Below are positions 38,763-47,211 of a stretch of DNA of 64,000 nt, piece after piece. Source of the stretch: Gaiellaceae bacterium (lineage in GTDB: Bacteria > Actinomycetota > Thermoleophilia > Gaiellales > Gaiellaceae); assembly GCA_030446625.1 (NCBI GenBank), contig JAUJMY010000013.1:1-64000 (forward strand), in the 5' to 3' direction. Made by a program: the position numbers and the translations under genes. Below the pieces are notes generated by a model. That model worked only from the letters and a program-made list of their open reading frames with translations, was not told the origin of the DNA and did not search any database. Positions within the stretch are counted from its first letter, which is position 1; the number at the start of each line of letters is the position of its first letter.

Positions 38763-40599
38763 CTTGCCGGCCGAGCCAGCGCCGGAATCGTGCCTCGGGG
38801 GCGAGCAGGGGAGCCCGCGTGCCGTTCTCGACGATGCGACCGTCGTCGACGACGACGACGCGATCCGTCTGCAGGCCCTGGAGGTGATGATGGCTGATGA
38901 TGATCACCGTTCGACCCTCCATCAGACGGTCGAGCGCCTGCATGACGAGAGCAGAGGAGCGGCCGTCGAGCCCGACGGTCGGTTCGTCGAGGAGCACGAT
39001 CGGCGCGTCTCTGATCATCGCGCGCGCGATCGCGACACACTGCCGCTGCCCGCCGCTCAGCGTGCCGCCGCGCTCCCCGAGAACGGTGTCGTAGCCGTCC
39101 GGAAGCGCGCTGACGATCCGGTGGATCCCCGCGCGCTCCGCCGCCTCGACGATCTCCTCGAACGGCGCGTACGGCTTCCCGTAGGCGATGTTCTCGCGGA
39201 TCGTCGTCGCGAAGAGCACGGGCTCCTGGAAGACGAGCGCGATGCGCTCGCGGAGCGAGGCGAGCGTCAACTCGCGCACGTCGCGCCCGTCGATGCAGAC
39301 TCGCCCCTGCGTCGGGTCGTAGAAGCGCGGGATGAGCGCGACGAGCGTGCTCTTCCCGGCGCCCGTCGGACCGGCGATCGTGACGCGCTCGCCCGCTGCG
39401 ATCTGCAGGTCGACGTCGAAGAGCACCGGCGAGCCCGGGCGGTACTCGAACGACACCCCTTCGAACGCGATCTCTCCGCGGAAGAGCGGCGCCGCAACGG
39501 CGCCCGGGAGGTCGCGCACCGCGGACTCGACGCGGAGCGTGTCGAGGATCCGCTCCCCCGCCGCGGTCGTCCTCGCCGCGCGCTGGGCCATTCGAGAGAT
39601 CCGCCGCAGCGGCCGGTTGAAGGCCTGGAGATAGAACATGAACACGAGCAGGTCGCCCGGCGACAGCGCGCCCGAGACGACGCGGCGGGCGGCGACGGCG
39701 AAAACGAGCGCGGTCACGACGGCGACCGCGAGCTCCGCTCCCCACCGAAGCTTCGCCTCGACGCGCGCGGCGCGCACGCCCGAGCGCAGGCTCTGCTTGT
39801 TCTGCGCGCCGAAGCGCTCGATCTCGTACGACTCGCGATGGAAGCCCTGCACGACCTTGATCGCGCCGAGGGACTCGGACGCGATCGTCGCGAGCCGGCC
39901 CTCGCGCTTGCGCTGCTTGCGGATCGCCTGCTTCAGCGGCCGCCGGTACGCCTGCAGGAGGATGGCGAGACACGGCAGCGCGATCAGCGCCATGAGCGCG
40001 AGCTGCCAGTCCATGACGAGCATGACGATGCCCATCCCGACGACGAGCATCGCTTCACCGGTCACGGTCACGGGCAGGGTCGTGAACATCTCGCGAAGCA
40101 CCTGGATGTCGCTCGTGAGCCGAGTGATCAGATCGCCCGTTTTGCGCTGCTCGTGGAAGCTGAACGAGAGGCGCTGGAGGTGGCTGTACACGTCCAGCCT
40201 GAGGTCGGCGGCCACCTGCTGCCCGACCTTCGCGACGAGGATCTGCCGGTAGAAGTAGAGGAGCCCGCGCGCGAGCGCGATCACCACGATCGCGGCGACG
40301 AACAGGTTGAGGAGCAGGAGGCGGTCGCCGCCGACCGGGGCGAAGACGGCCGGGAGAGGCTGATCGAGCAGCACGTAGTCGAAGATCGCCTTGATCGGCC
40401 ACGGCTCGAGCAGGCCGAAGGCGACGTAGCCGAGGTCGAGGGCGAGGGCGATACCGAGCTTGCCCTTCCGCTTCCGCACATACGGCCAGAAGCGAGCCGC
40501 GACGTCCATGAACTCGCGCCACTGGCGCCGCCGCTTCCCCCACCTGCGCCGCACGCCGGCGAACAGCGGCACACGCGCGCTCTCCACCTTGCCGTCCAC
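38755..40599 (-). CDS. ABC exporter, fused membrane and ATPase domains
   Basis: 614 aa half-transporter of the MsbA/lipid-exporter type from GTG 40599, whose G overlaps the upstream TAG stop. Six TM helices (residues 1-320) are followed by an ATPase with Walker A GPTGAGKST, Q-loop FQEPVLF, signature LSGGQRQCVAIARAM, Walker B IVLLDEPTVGLD and H-loop ISHHHL. The signature has QRQCV rather than QRQRV, a mild oddity. It probably homodimerises and moves a lipid-linked glycan or similar across the membrane, given four glycosyltransferases upstream in the same operon. Confidence 0.92.
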   Translation of the reverse strand: MDGKVESARVPLFAGVRRRWGKRRRQWREFMDVAARFWPYVRKRKGKLGIALALDLGYVAFGLLEPWPIKAIFDYVLLDQPLPAVFAPVGGDRLLLLNLFVAAIVVIALARGLLYFYRQILVAKVGQQVAADLRLDVYSHLQRLSFSFHEQRKTGDLITRLTSDIQVLREMFTTLPVTVTGEAMLVVGMGIVMLVMDWQLALMALIALPCLAILLQAYRRPLKQAIRKQRKREGRLATIASESLGAIKVVQGFHRESYEIERFGAQNKQSLRSGVRAARVEAKLRWGAELAVAVVTALVFAVAARRVVSGALSPGDLLVFMFYLQAFNRPLRRISRMAQRAARTTAAGERILDTLRVESAVRDLPGAVAAPLFRGEIAFEGVSFEYRPGSPVLFDVDLQIAAGERVTIAGPTGAGKSTLVALIPRFYDPTQGRVCIDGRDVRELTLASLRERIALVFQEPVLFATTIRENIAYGKPYAPFEEIVEAAERAGIHRIVSALPDGYDTVLGERGGTLSGGQRQCVAIARAMIRDAPIVLLDEPTVGLDGRSSALVMQALDRLMEGRTVIIISHHHLQGLQTDRVVVVDDGRIVENGTRAPLLAPEARFRRWLGRQGG

Positions 40600-41810
40600 T
40601 AGGCGATTCCCTTCGCGAGCTCGACGATCTCCCCGGCGCGCCGCGACCACGTGTGCTCGCGGCGCGCTTCGGCGGCCGCGTTCTCGCCGAGCGTCGCGCG
40701 CAGGCGCGGGTCGGTCGCGAGGGTCCGCACCGCGTCGGCGAGCGCGAGCGCGTCGCCGGGCGGCACGAGGAGCCCGGTCTCGCCGTCGCGGATCAGCTCG
40801 ACGAGCTGCCCGATCCGCGACGCGACCGTCGCGCGTCCCGCCGCCATGTACTCGAGCACCTTCAGCGGCGAGAAGTAGAAGCGGTCGAGAACGGGATACG
40901 GCGCGACCGCGACGTCGATCGCCCGGACGTATTCCGGGACCTCGGCGAGGGGGACGGCGCCCGCAAGCGTCACCCGGCCTGGAAGCTCCTCCTCGAGAGG
41001 CCGGATCGTGCGCGCCATCGGGCCGTCGCCGACGATCAGCAGGTGGAACCGCTCGTCCGCCGCCAGGTGCTTGAACGCTTCCACCAGGATCTCGACGCCG
41101 TGCCACGCCTTCAGGCTCCCGACGAAGCCGACGACGAGCTTGTCCTCGAGCCCCGACCGGTATGCCGGGCCGGCCGGGGCGAACAGGCCGGCGTCGACGC
41201 CGTTCGGGACGACCGCGATCTTCGCTTCCGGAACACCCTCGCTCGCGAGGTCGCGTCGCAGCTCCTCGGTGTTCGTGACGATGAGCGAGGCTGACTCGAG
41301 CGCGACGCGCTCCAGGCCCTCGGCCGCCTCCTGCAGCGCTTGGCGCCGATACCGGCTGCCCTCCCAGGCGAGCGGCGCGTGGACGTTCAGGATGTGCGGG
41401 ACGCCGAGCGCCTTCGCCATCGCGCCGCCCGCGACGCCGTACGGGCTGTACACCTCGAACAGAAGATCGGGCCGGTATGCGGGCAGAACCTCTCGCAGCG
41501 TCTGCTCGACGAGCACGTTGTTCCAGACGTGCCCGAGGGCGTGCACGAGCCGCATCCGGTCTCGCTCGACGCTCTTGTCCATGCCTCCGTCCCGCTGCGC
41601 GTCGGCGGTGAGCGCATCGAGGACCTCGGGAGTCGGAACCCGGGCGACCGGGACGCCGAGGTGCGTCGTCCCGTCGGGGGAGGGAGTAACGACCAGGAGC
41701 TCGTGGCCGAGCGCGGCGAGGGCGGCCACGAGGCTGCGGAAGTGCGCCGTCGCGCCGTTGTGCTTGCTCAGCCTGATCCCGCGGTCAGCGCACAGGTAGC
41801 AGATCTTCAA
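40599..41810 (-). CDS. glycosyltransferase family 4
   Basis: 403 aa from TTG 41810, overlapping the previous stop (TTGA), with a purine-rich ribosome site upstream. GT-B fold: N-terminal KICYLCADRGIRLSKHNGAT (nucleotide-sugar glycosyltransferase start, G-rich loop), middle TNTEELRRDLASEGVPEAKI with VVPNGVDAGLF, and the C-terminal sugar-nucleotide site FYFSPLKVLEYMAAGRATVA. It transfers a sugar from an NDP donor to a growing glycan. Donor and acceptor are unknown. Part of the minus-strand operon 45534 to 36414. Confidence 0.9.
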   Translation of the reverse strand: MKICYLCADRGIRLSKHNGATAHFRSLVAALAALGHELLVVTPSPDGTTHLGVPVARVPTPEVLDALTADAQRDGGMDKSVERDRMRLVHALGHVWNNVLVEQTLREVLPAYRPDLLFEVYSPYGVAGGAMAKALGVPHILNVHAPLAWEGSRYRRQALQEAAEGLERVALESASLIVTNTEELRRDLASEGVPEAKIAVVPNGVDAGLFAPAGPAYRSGLEDKLVVGFVGSLKAWHGVEILVEAFKHLAADERFHLLIVGDGPMARTIRPLEEELPGRVTLAGAVPLAEVPEYVRAIDVAVAPYPVLDRFYFSPLKVLEYMAAGRATVASRIGQLVELIRDGETGLLVPPGDALALADAVRTLATDPRLRATLGENAAAEARREHTWSRRAGEIVELAKGIA

Positions 41811-43030
41811 TGCTCCCCCTCGAAGAGGCGCTCGAGCGCCTCCGACGTCCGTCGCAGATCGAATCTCGACTCCACGGACGCGCGGGCGTTCGTCCGCAGC
41901 CGTTCGCGGAGGCGGGGGTTGCGGACGAGCGACTCGATCGCGTCCGCGAGCGCCTCCGGATCGCGCTCCGGGACGAGCAAGCCGTTGTCCTCGTGCCGCA
42001 CGGCCTCGGGAATCCCGGTGACCGGCGTCGTCACGACGGGCAGCCCGCACGCGAGCGCCTCGACCATCGAGACGGGCAAGCCGTCCCGGTTTCCGTCGGA
42101 ATCGACGACGCACGGGAGGACGTACAGGTCGGCGGCGCGGTAGCGCTCCAGGACCTCGAGCTGGGTGTGCGCGCCGAGCAGGTGGACGTGCTCCTGGAGC
42201 TCGAGACGGTCGATGGCCTCCTTCAGCTGTGGCCGCAGTCCTCCCTTTCCGACGATCCAGCACCGGAAGGAGACGCCGCGGTCGCGCAGGCGCGCGCAGG
42301 CGTCGACGAGGACCGGCAGGCCCTTCTTCTCGACCAGCCGCGCGACGGCCAGGATCGTGAACGGCGACGGCGGCCGCCCGTTCGCCGGAGCGAACCGCTC
42401 GAGGTCGATCCCGTTGTAGACGCGGACGACCTTGCCGGCGGCCCCCGGCACCACGCGCTCGAGGTACGCCTTGTTGAAGTCGCTGACGGCGACGACGAAC
42501 CGCGCTCGCTCGATCTTCTCGGCCAGCGCCTTCACGCTCGTCCCGTCACGGTAGATGTCGTACGCGTGCGCCGTGAAGCTGTACGGGATCCGGCTGATCC
42601 TCGACGCGAGCAGCGCGACCGTCGTCGCCCTCGTCGCGAAGTGCGCGTGGAGGTGCGTCACGCCGCGGCGCCGCGCCTCGAGCGCGACGTATCCGCTCTG
42701 GAGGAAGCGCCAGAGCAGGCTCGTGTTACCCGTCGCCGCGACGCGGGCGAGCGTGCGCACGTAGCGCCTGCGGAAGCGGCGGTACGCGTACCTGTTGCGC
42801 TTGAGGAGCGCCGGCACGTCCGACACGTCCGGCACGTAGCTGACGGAGGCCTTCAGCCGGGCGAGGTCCTCGTGGAAGCGGGGGTCGCTCGAGCGCGCGA
42901 GGGAGAAGACGTGCACCTGGATCCCGCGCGCCTCGAGCGCGAGGATCTCCTGGAGGACGAACGTCTCCGACAGGACCGGGAACTTGCGCAGCACGTAGCC
43001 GACGAGGGGTGTCGCCCTATCGCCAGGCAC
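41807..43030 (-). CDS. glycosyltransferase family 4 (WcaL-like)
   Basis: 407 aa. The N terminus VGYVLRKFPVLSETFVLQEI is diagnostic of the WcaL/colanic-acid GT4 subgroup, followed by HLHAHFATRATTVALL and YSFTAHAYDIYRD. The C-terminal half has NGIDLERFAP, LAVARLVEKKGLPVLVDA and the donor-site motif GLPVSMVEALACGLPVVTT. It overlaps the upstream gene by 14 bp and the downstream one by 4 bp. Likely cytoplasmic, membrane-associated, building an exopolysaccharide or glycolipid. Confidence 0.92.
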   Translation of the reverse strand: MPGDRATPLVGYVLRKFPVLSETFVLQEILALEARGIQVHVFSLARSSDPRFHEDLARLKASVSYVPDVSDVPALLKRNRYAYRRFRRRYVRTLARVAATGNTSLLWRFLQSGYVALEARRRGVTHLHAHFATRATTVALLASRISRIPYSFTAHAYDIYRDGTSVKALAEKIERARFVVAVSDFNKAYLERVVPGAAGKVVRVYNGIDLERFAPANGRPPSPFTILAVARLVEKKGLPVLVDACARLRDRGVSFRCWIVGKGGLRPQLKEAIDRLELQEHVHLLGAHTQLEVLERYRAADLYVLPCVVDSDGNRDGLPVSMVEALACGLPVVTTPVTGIPEAVRHEDNGLLVPERDPEALADAIESLVRNPRLRERLRTNARASVESRFDLRRTSEALERLFEGEH

Positions 43031-44342
43031 CGCCGACTCCTTCCCTCGCGTACGCGAGCGCGAGGATCTCGTCCGCGACGCGGTCGACTCCGCGCAGGTC
43101 GACTGACGGGTGGAGGGCGGGCCGCGGACGGGCGAGCGCCTCGGCGACAGCCGCGGCGAGGCATTCGACCGTCAGCGTGCCGGGCTCGAGGAGCGTCACG
43201 AGTCCGAGCCTCGCGAGCGCCTGCGCGCGCACGAGCTGCTCGGCGTCGGCCCGCGCCTTCGCCCGCTCGCTGTGCTCGCCCGACTTCCACGTCCGCGGGA
43301 CGATCACCGCGGGTGCGCGCACGGCGAGCAGCTCCGCAGCCGTGTTGTAGCCACCCATCGCGACGACGACCTCGGCGGCCGCGAGATAGCTCGGGAGGTC
43401 GCGCACCTGGTCGATCACGACGACGGCGGGACGGCGGCTCGCGAGAGTCCGCAGCGTCACGCGGTCGGCAGCGGCCATGAGGTGACCCGTGACGAGCACC
43501 GCGGGGAGCTGCGGGAGCAGCGGCAGCGCCTCGAGGAACGTCTCCAGGAGCGGGAAGCCGTCTCCGCCGCCCCCGACCGTCGCGAGCATGAAGGGCCCGT
43601 CGATTCCGAGCTCCGCGCGGACCTCGGCCTCGGGGCGGATCGCGGGCGCGGACTCCGTCACGTAGCCGCAGTAGCGGACCTTCTCCGCGACGGCGAGCGG
43701 TAACGCGTACGCGTCCGCGACGTCGAGCACGTCTGGGATCCCGTAGACGAGGATGCGGTCGTAGTAGCGCTCGAGGACGTCGTAGATCCCCTGACGCGTC
43801 CAGTCCCTGCGGACGCTCTCGGGCGGGTCGAGCACGTCGCGCACGCCGAGCACGATCCCCGTCGACTGACGCCGGAGCTCTTGTACGGTCGCGAGCAGCT
43901 CGCGCTGGGAGCCCAGCGGGAAGTTGTCGACGAGGAGGACGTGCGGGCCGAACGTGCGCAGCGTCTCGAGGATCACGCGCTCCCGCAGGAAGGTGATCTC
44001 CGCGAGGCCGACGTTCAGCGTCGGCGGGCGCCAGCCCTGCGTCCCCGACGTGACGACCGTCGGGATCTTTACGTGATCCGCGTTCGGCGGCAGGGAGCCG
44101 AGCACGTCCACGGCGGACGAGCCGGTTACGAGGAGGATCGACGAGTCGGGCGCACGCTCGGCGAGCGCCCACGCGATGCGCAGGCAGCGCCGAACATGGC
44201 CGAGCCCGTACGCGTCGTGCGTGAAGATCGCGAGCCGCAGGCGACGGCGGTCGTGCGTGACGAGCATCTCCTCGTCGGCGAGGAAAGCCGCGGGCGACCG
44301 GACGTCGGCGTCCACGGTCTCGGTCACGCGGAGATCGCGCAT
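43017..44342 (-). CDS. MurG-like (COG4671) glycosyltransferase, copy 2
   Basis: About 441 aa. N-terminal GT-B motif LAIFTHDAYGLGHVRRCLRI with the GLGH loop, ILLVTGSSAVDVL, LLVDNFPLGSQREL, and the C-terminal GGGGDGFPLLETFLEAL and VVVAMGGYNTAAELLAVRAP donor site. Arrangement and motifs match its upstream neighbour, so these are tandem paralogues. The start is ATG 44342 or ATG 44381; I prefer the former because the latter overlaps the upstream gene by 32 bp. Confidence 0.87.
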   Translation of the reverse strand: MRDLRVTETVDADVRSPAAFLADEEMLVTHDRRRLRLAIFTHDAYGLGHVRRCLRIAWALAERAPDSSILLVTGSSAVDVLGSLPPNADHVKIPTVVTSGTQGWRPPTLNVGLAEITFLRERVILETLRTFGPHVLLVDNFPLGSQRELLATVQELRRQSTGIVLGVRDVLDPPESVRRDWTRQGIYDVLERYYDRILVYGIPDVLDVADAYALPLAVAEKVRYCGYVTESAPAIRPEAEVRAELGIDGPFMLATVGGGGDGFPLLETFLEALPLLPQLPAVLVTGHLMAAADRVTLRTLASRRPAVVVIDQVRDLPSYLAAAEVVVAMGGYNTAAELLAVRAPAVIVPRTWKSGEHSERAKARADAEQLVRAQALARLGLVTLLEPGTLTVECLAAAVAEALARPRPALHPSVDLRGVDRVADEILALAYAREGVGGAWR

Positions 44343-44349
44343 CGCGTCG

Positions 44350-45534
44350 CTACATGCCGGCGCGCGCGGGCGCGCATTCATCAGCGAGCGTCTCGTCCAG
44401 CTCGGCGGCCGCGCCGGCCAGCCCGTTCAGCGGGATCCGACGACGCGCGGGCGGGTTCGCGAGGACATGCGCCACCTCGGCGAGCAAGCTGCGCGGCGTC
44501 AGATCCGAGGGATGGAGCAGGCGGACGAGACCCCTCCGTCGCAGCAACTCGGCGCGGATCAGCTGCTCCTTCCGGGGTGCGACACGCGGGACGATCACCG
44601 CGGGGCGTCCGCTGGAGAGGATCTCGGACACCGCGTTGTAGCCCCCCATCGACACGACGGCGTCGGCCGCGGCGATGTACCTCGGCAGCTCGTCGAGGAA
44701 GCTCGTGAACGCGACCGACGGCGTTCGAGGGAGCCGGCCGAGAACGCGCTCGCGCTCGGCCGGCGGCATGAGCGGCCCGCCGACGAGGAGCCATTGGACG
44801 CAGCCGTCTTCGCGAGCGAGCGCGGCCGCTTCTGCCGCCACGGCGAGGAGGGCCGAGCCGTCGCCTCCGCCCCCTGCCGTGACGAGCACGAGCCGGCGGT
44901 TGGGAAGCCCGAGCTCCCTTCGCGCCTCCTCGGCGCTCGTCCCGTTCGCCAGACGCCCGATGTAGCCGACGTACCGGACCTTTGCCTCCGCGCGGCGCGA
45001 CAGCCCGTACTCGCGCGCCGCGTCGTAGATCCGCGGGTCCCCGTAGACGAGGATGCGGTGGTAGACGTCGTCGAGCAGCTCGTAGATGCCCGCCCGCGTC
45101 CACGCCGCGCGGACGCGCTGGCCGTCGTCGACGACGTCCCTGAGGCCGAGCACGAGCCGCACGCCCGGGCGCTCGCGGCGGAGGAAGCGGAGCGTCGGGA
45201 CGACTTCGCCATTCACACCGGCGGGCGCGTGGTCGACGATCAGGGCGTGGGGACGAAAGTGGCGCGCCGCGGTGAGGACGAGATCGGCGCGGAGATCGCG
45301 GATCTCGGTCACGTCGAGCGCGAGCGAGCGCGCGCGGTACTCGTCCGCGCCGACCTTCACGACCGCCGGCAGCTTCACGTAGTCGGCGTCCGAGGGGAGG
45401 ACGAGGTCGTGCGCCACGGGCGACCCGGTGACGATCAGCTGCGAGAGTTCGGGCCGCACCGAACGCAGCTGCCGTGAGAGCGCGAGCGTTCGGCTGAGAT
45501 GCCCGAGCCCGTACGAGTCGTGGCAGTAGAGCAT
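44350..45534 (-). CDS. MurG-like (COG4671) glycosyltransferase, copy 1
   Basis: 394 aa, first gene of the glycan operon. Starts MLYCHDSYGLGHLSRTLAL, then IVDHAPAGVNGEVVPTLRF, LGLRDVVDDGQRVRAAWTRA, RRLVLVTAGGGGDGSALLAV and VVSMGGYNAVSEILSSGRPA with the donor-binding Gly-rich and acidic residues. COG4671 enzymes are poorly characterised; they are related to GT28/MurG. The start has little upstream room and the first residues are already in the GT-B fold, so the true start may be slightly upstream of 45534. No promoter recognised. Confidence 0.87.
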   Translation of the reverse strand: MLYCHDSYGLGHLSRTLALSRQLRSVRPELSQLIVTGSPVAHDLVLPSDADYVKLPAVVKVGADEYRARSLALDVTEIRDLRADLVLTAARHFRPHALIVDHAPAGVNGEVVPTLRFLRRERPGVRLVLGLRDVVDDGQRVRAAWTRAGIYELLDDVYHRILVYGDPRIYDAAREYGLSRRAEAKVRYVGYIGRLANGTSAEEARRELGLPNRRLVLVTAGGGGDGSALLAVAAEAAALAREDGCVQWLLVGGPLMPPAERERVLGRLPRTPSVAFTSFLDELPRYIAAADAVVSMGGYNAVSEILSSGRPAVIVPRVAPRKEQLIRAELLRRRGLVRLLHPSDLTPRSLLAEVAHVLANPPARRRIPLNGLAGAAAELDETLADECAPARAGM

Positions 45535-45820
45535 GACCGAACGCGAGCTGCGATCTCGCGATGGCTGCGCTCGGTGAGCGGCGTCGACGCGCCGCCCGCG
45601 TTCGTGCTTGATCTGAATCGGACGGACCCCCTTGAACCCGCCAGTGTGTCACGTATCTGGAGGCGCGGGGCGAAAGAACCTGCGCCGGACCGCTACTTAC
45701 CGCCTGGCGCTCGCGCAGTCCACGCGAACGCGCGCCGGCTTACGGGCGGCGAGGCGCGGGAAGCCGGTCCGGGAAGAACGCCTGCTTGACCGTTTGCTGC
45801 CTGAAAAGGCATGTTACGAC

Positions 45821-45846
45821 GAAAACCCCGCAATGGCAGGGTTTTC
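45821..45846 (-). terminator. hairpin directly downstream of tRNA-Asp fragment D
   Basis: GAAAACCC (45821-45828) pairs with GGGTTTTC (45839-45846) around a 10-base loop. On the minus strand it lies seven bases after the tRNA acceptor strand, where a tRNA terminator belongs. It suggests that copy D keeps the original chromosomal downstream sequence of the tRNA-Asp gene. Confidence 0.6.
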
Positions 45847-45852
45847 TTCGAC

Positions 45853-45898
45853 GGGAGCGACGGGACTCGAACCCGCGACCTCCGGCGTGACAGGCCGG
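45853..45898 (-). repeat. tRNA-Asp(GTC) 3' fragment, copy D (att site of the phage-like element)
   Basis: On the minus strand: CCGGC-CTGTCAC-GCCGG anticodon arm with anticodon GTC and the canonical loop base C38, AGGTC, T-arm GCGGGTTCGAGTCCCGT and acceptor CGCTCCC. The 5' half is replaced by unrelated sequence to the right. With its own terminator on the left, it looks like the displaced 3' end (attR-type) left by an element that extends rightward. TTTGCTGCC repeats flank it at 45793, 46008 and 46021. Confidence 0.85.
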
Positions 45899-46007
45899 TT
45901 CTACAAGCACGCGTTACGCGGCGATGGACTGAACTTGCTGCATCCATGCGGGCTGCGCGCCACGTGCAGCGCCGAAGGTCGCGTGGCTCGCGAGACACCG
46001 ATCGCGG

Positions 46008-46029
46008 TTTGCTGCCCGTCTGCTGCCCG
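46008..46029. repeat. TGCTGCCCG direct repeats, possible integrase arm sites
   Basis: TGCTGCCCG occurs at 46010-46018 and 46021-46029, and TTTGCTGCCTG at 45793-45803 on the other side of tRNA fragment D. Repeats flanking the core on both sides resemble P and P' arm sites of a tyrosine-integrase att region. The remaining sequence from 45899 to 46183 shows no gene. Confidence 0.45.
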
Positions 46030-46183
46030 GGCGAATAGCGTCGTTCAACGTGCGACCGCAGCCAGGATCCGACGGTCCGACGACGTCCCGCCGCGCCCGT
46101 GCTTCATGGTCGGTGCCGGGGGCTAAGCCCCCTGAACTCAACCACACCGAAACCTGCATATTCGGACACCGACTTCCAGCTCC

Positions 46184-46201
46184 GTTGTCTCAATAGACAA
46201 C
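46184..46201. promoter_or_regulatory. dyad GTTGTCT-CAAT-AGACAAC
   Basis: A perfect 7-bp inverted repeat with a 4-base spacer in an AT-richer patch, about 48 bases before the first possible gene of the phage-like segment. It has the size of a dimeric repressor operator; a short RNA hairpin is the alternative. Which regulator would bind is unknown. Confidence 0.45.
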
Positions 46202-46248
46202 ATATCTGTGGTCCGTCAGTAATCCGAACGGCGCGTTACGATTTGGGC

Positions 46249-46629
46249 GTGATCCGTGTCGCGCCGCAGCAGTCACATCCCGCAGGTCGCGCAGCCACCG
46301 TGATCGATGACGATCCCGTCCGGGCCGCGGAGGCGCGCGCGTCGATACGACGCGTCTTCGAACGGCTGGATTGGATGGACCGGATCACGACCGGTGCGCC
46401 GCTTCGCCGGTCGCTGCCACGCGCGGTTGCCGTGCAGCAGCGTCCAGCGCCGAAGCTTCGAATGAGAACGGTTCGCGGGCGGGCGCCGCGGCGGAACCGC
46501 CGCGTTCGCTCCGTCGCGAACCGGCGTGCGGCAGCGCGCTGCCGCCGCCGCGCCCCCCACAGCCCCCCCGCCGCCGCGGGGGGCGCCCGAGCCCGCGGCG
46601 CGGCGACTGGGCGCGGCTGCAGGACGTAA
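46249..46629 (+). CDS. possible small protein upstream of TerS
   Basis: 126-codon frame from GTG 46249 to TAA 46629. The first 60 residues look protein-like (TVIDDDPVRAAEARASIRRV, FERLDWMDRITTGAPL). The C-terminal half is low-complexity Arg/Ala/Pro and could be spurious. No ribosome-binding site is clear. Position just before the terminase genes would suit a small phage protein. Not recognised; doubtful. Confidence 0.35.
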   Translation: MIRVAPQQSHPAGRAATVIDDDPVRAAEARASIRRVFERLDWMDRITTGAPLRRSLPRAVAVQQRPAPKLRMRTVRGRAPRRNRRVRSVANRRAAARCRRRAPHSPPAAAGGARARGAATGRGCRT

Positions 46630-46658
46630 CGCGCCCCGCCGCCGCACGCAGGGCGTGG

Positions 46659-47210
46659 ATGAGCCGGCGCGACGGCGACAACGAGGCGTCCCCCGCACGG
46701 CGGCCGCGTGGCGGTGATCGGCGGCGGCCGACGCAGGCGCAACTGCTCCAGCGGCAGCAGGCGATTCTCGTCGACCGCGACGTTCGCAGCATGAGCTGGG
46801 CGTCGATCGCGCGGAAACATTCGATGGGCGAGAAGGAGGTGCGCGAGACCTACACCCGCTACGTCCGCGAGATCGCGCCGCTCATTGTCGAACAGGCGCC
46901 GGCCGAGAAGGTGTTCGAGTACCTCCGCCTTCTCGAAGGCACGAGGCAGCGCCTCGGAGAGGTCGTTGACGGTGCGGACAACGACAGCGCACGCATCGGT
47001 GGCCTGCGTGAGATCGTGAAGACGATCACGAAAGAGATCGAGCTGCTCGAGCACGCCGGGCTGATGCCGAGGAACCTCGGCCACACATATGCCCGCGCCG
47101 AGCACGAACGGCTCCTGCAACGGATCGAGGAAGTACTTCGTCGGCACGGCGTACCGGCGGAGGTGTACGAGGAATTGGCAGAGACGCTTGAGATCGAGAG
47201 CGAGCGGTAG
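46659..47210 (+). CDS. terminase small-subunit-like protein
   Basis: 183 aa from ATG 46659. After an Arg-rich start, residues about 30-75 form an HTH (AILVDRDVRSMSWASIARKH, SMGEKEVRETYTRYVREI), followed by long helices (LRLLEGTRQRLGEVVDGADN, LREIVKTITKEIELLEHAGL). HTH plus oligomerisation helices directly before a large terminase is the layout of TerS. The stop is one base from the TTG start of TerL. I infer function mainly from position; the sequence is divergent. Confidence 0.65.
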   Translation: MSRRDGDNEASPARRPRGGDRRRPTQAQLLQRQQAILVDRDVRSMSWASIARKHSMGEKEVRETYTRYVREIAPLIVEQAPAEKVFEYLRLLEGTRQRLGEVVDGADNDSARIGGLREIVKTITKEIELLEHAGLMPRNLGHTYARAEHERLLQRIEEVLRRHGVPAEVYEELAETLEIESER

Positions 47211-47211
47211 C

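Noticed and set aside
45632-46126. Frames reading GATGLEPATSGVTGR and similar
   Set aside because: These are translations across the tRNA-Asp fragment, a well-known annotation artefact, not genes.
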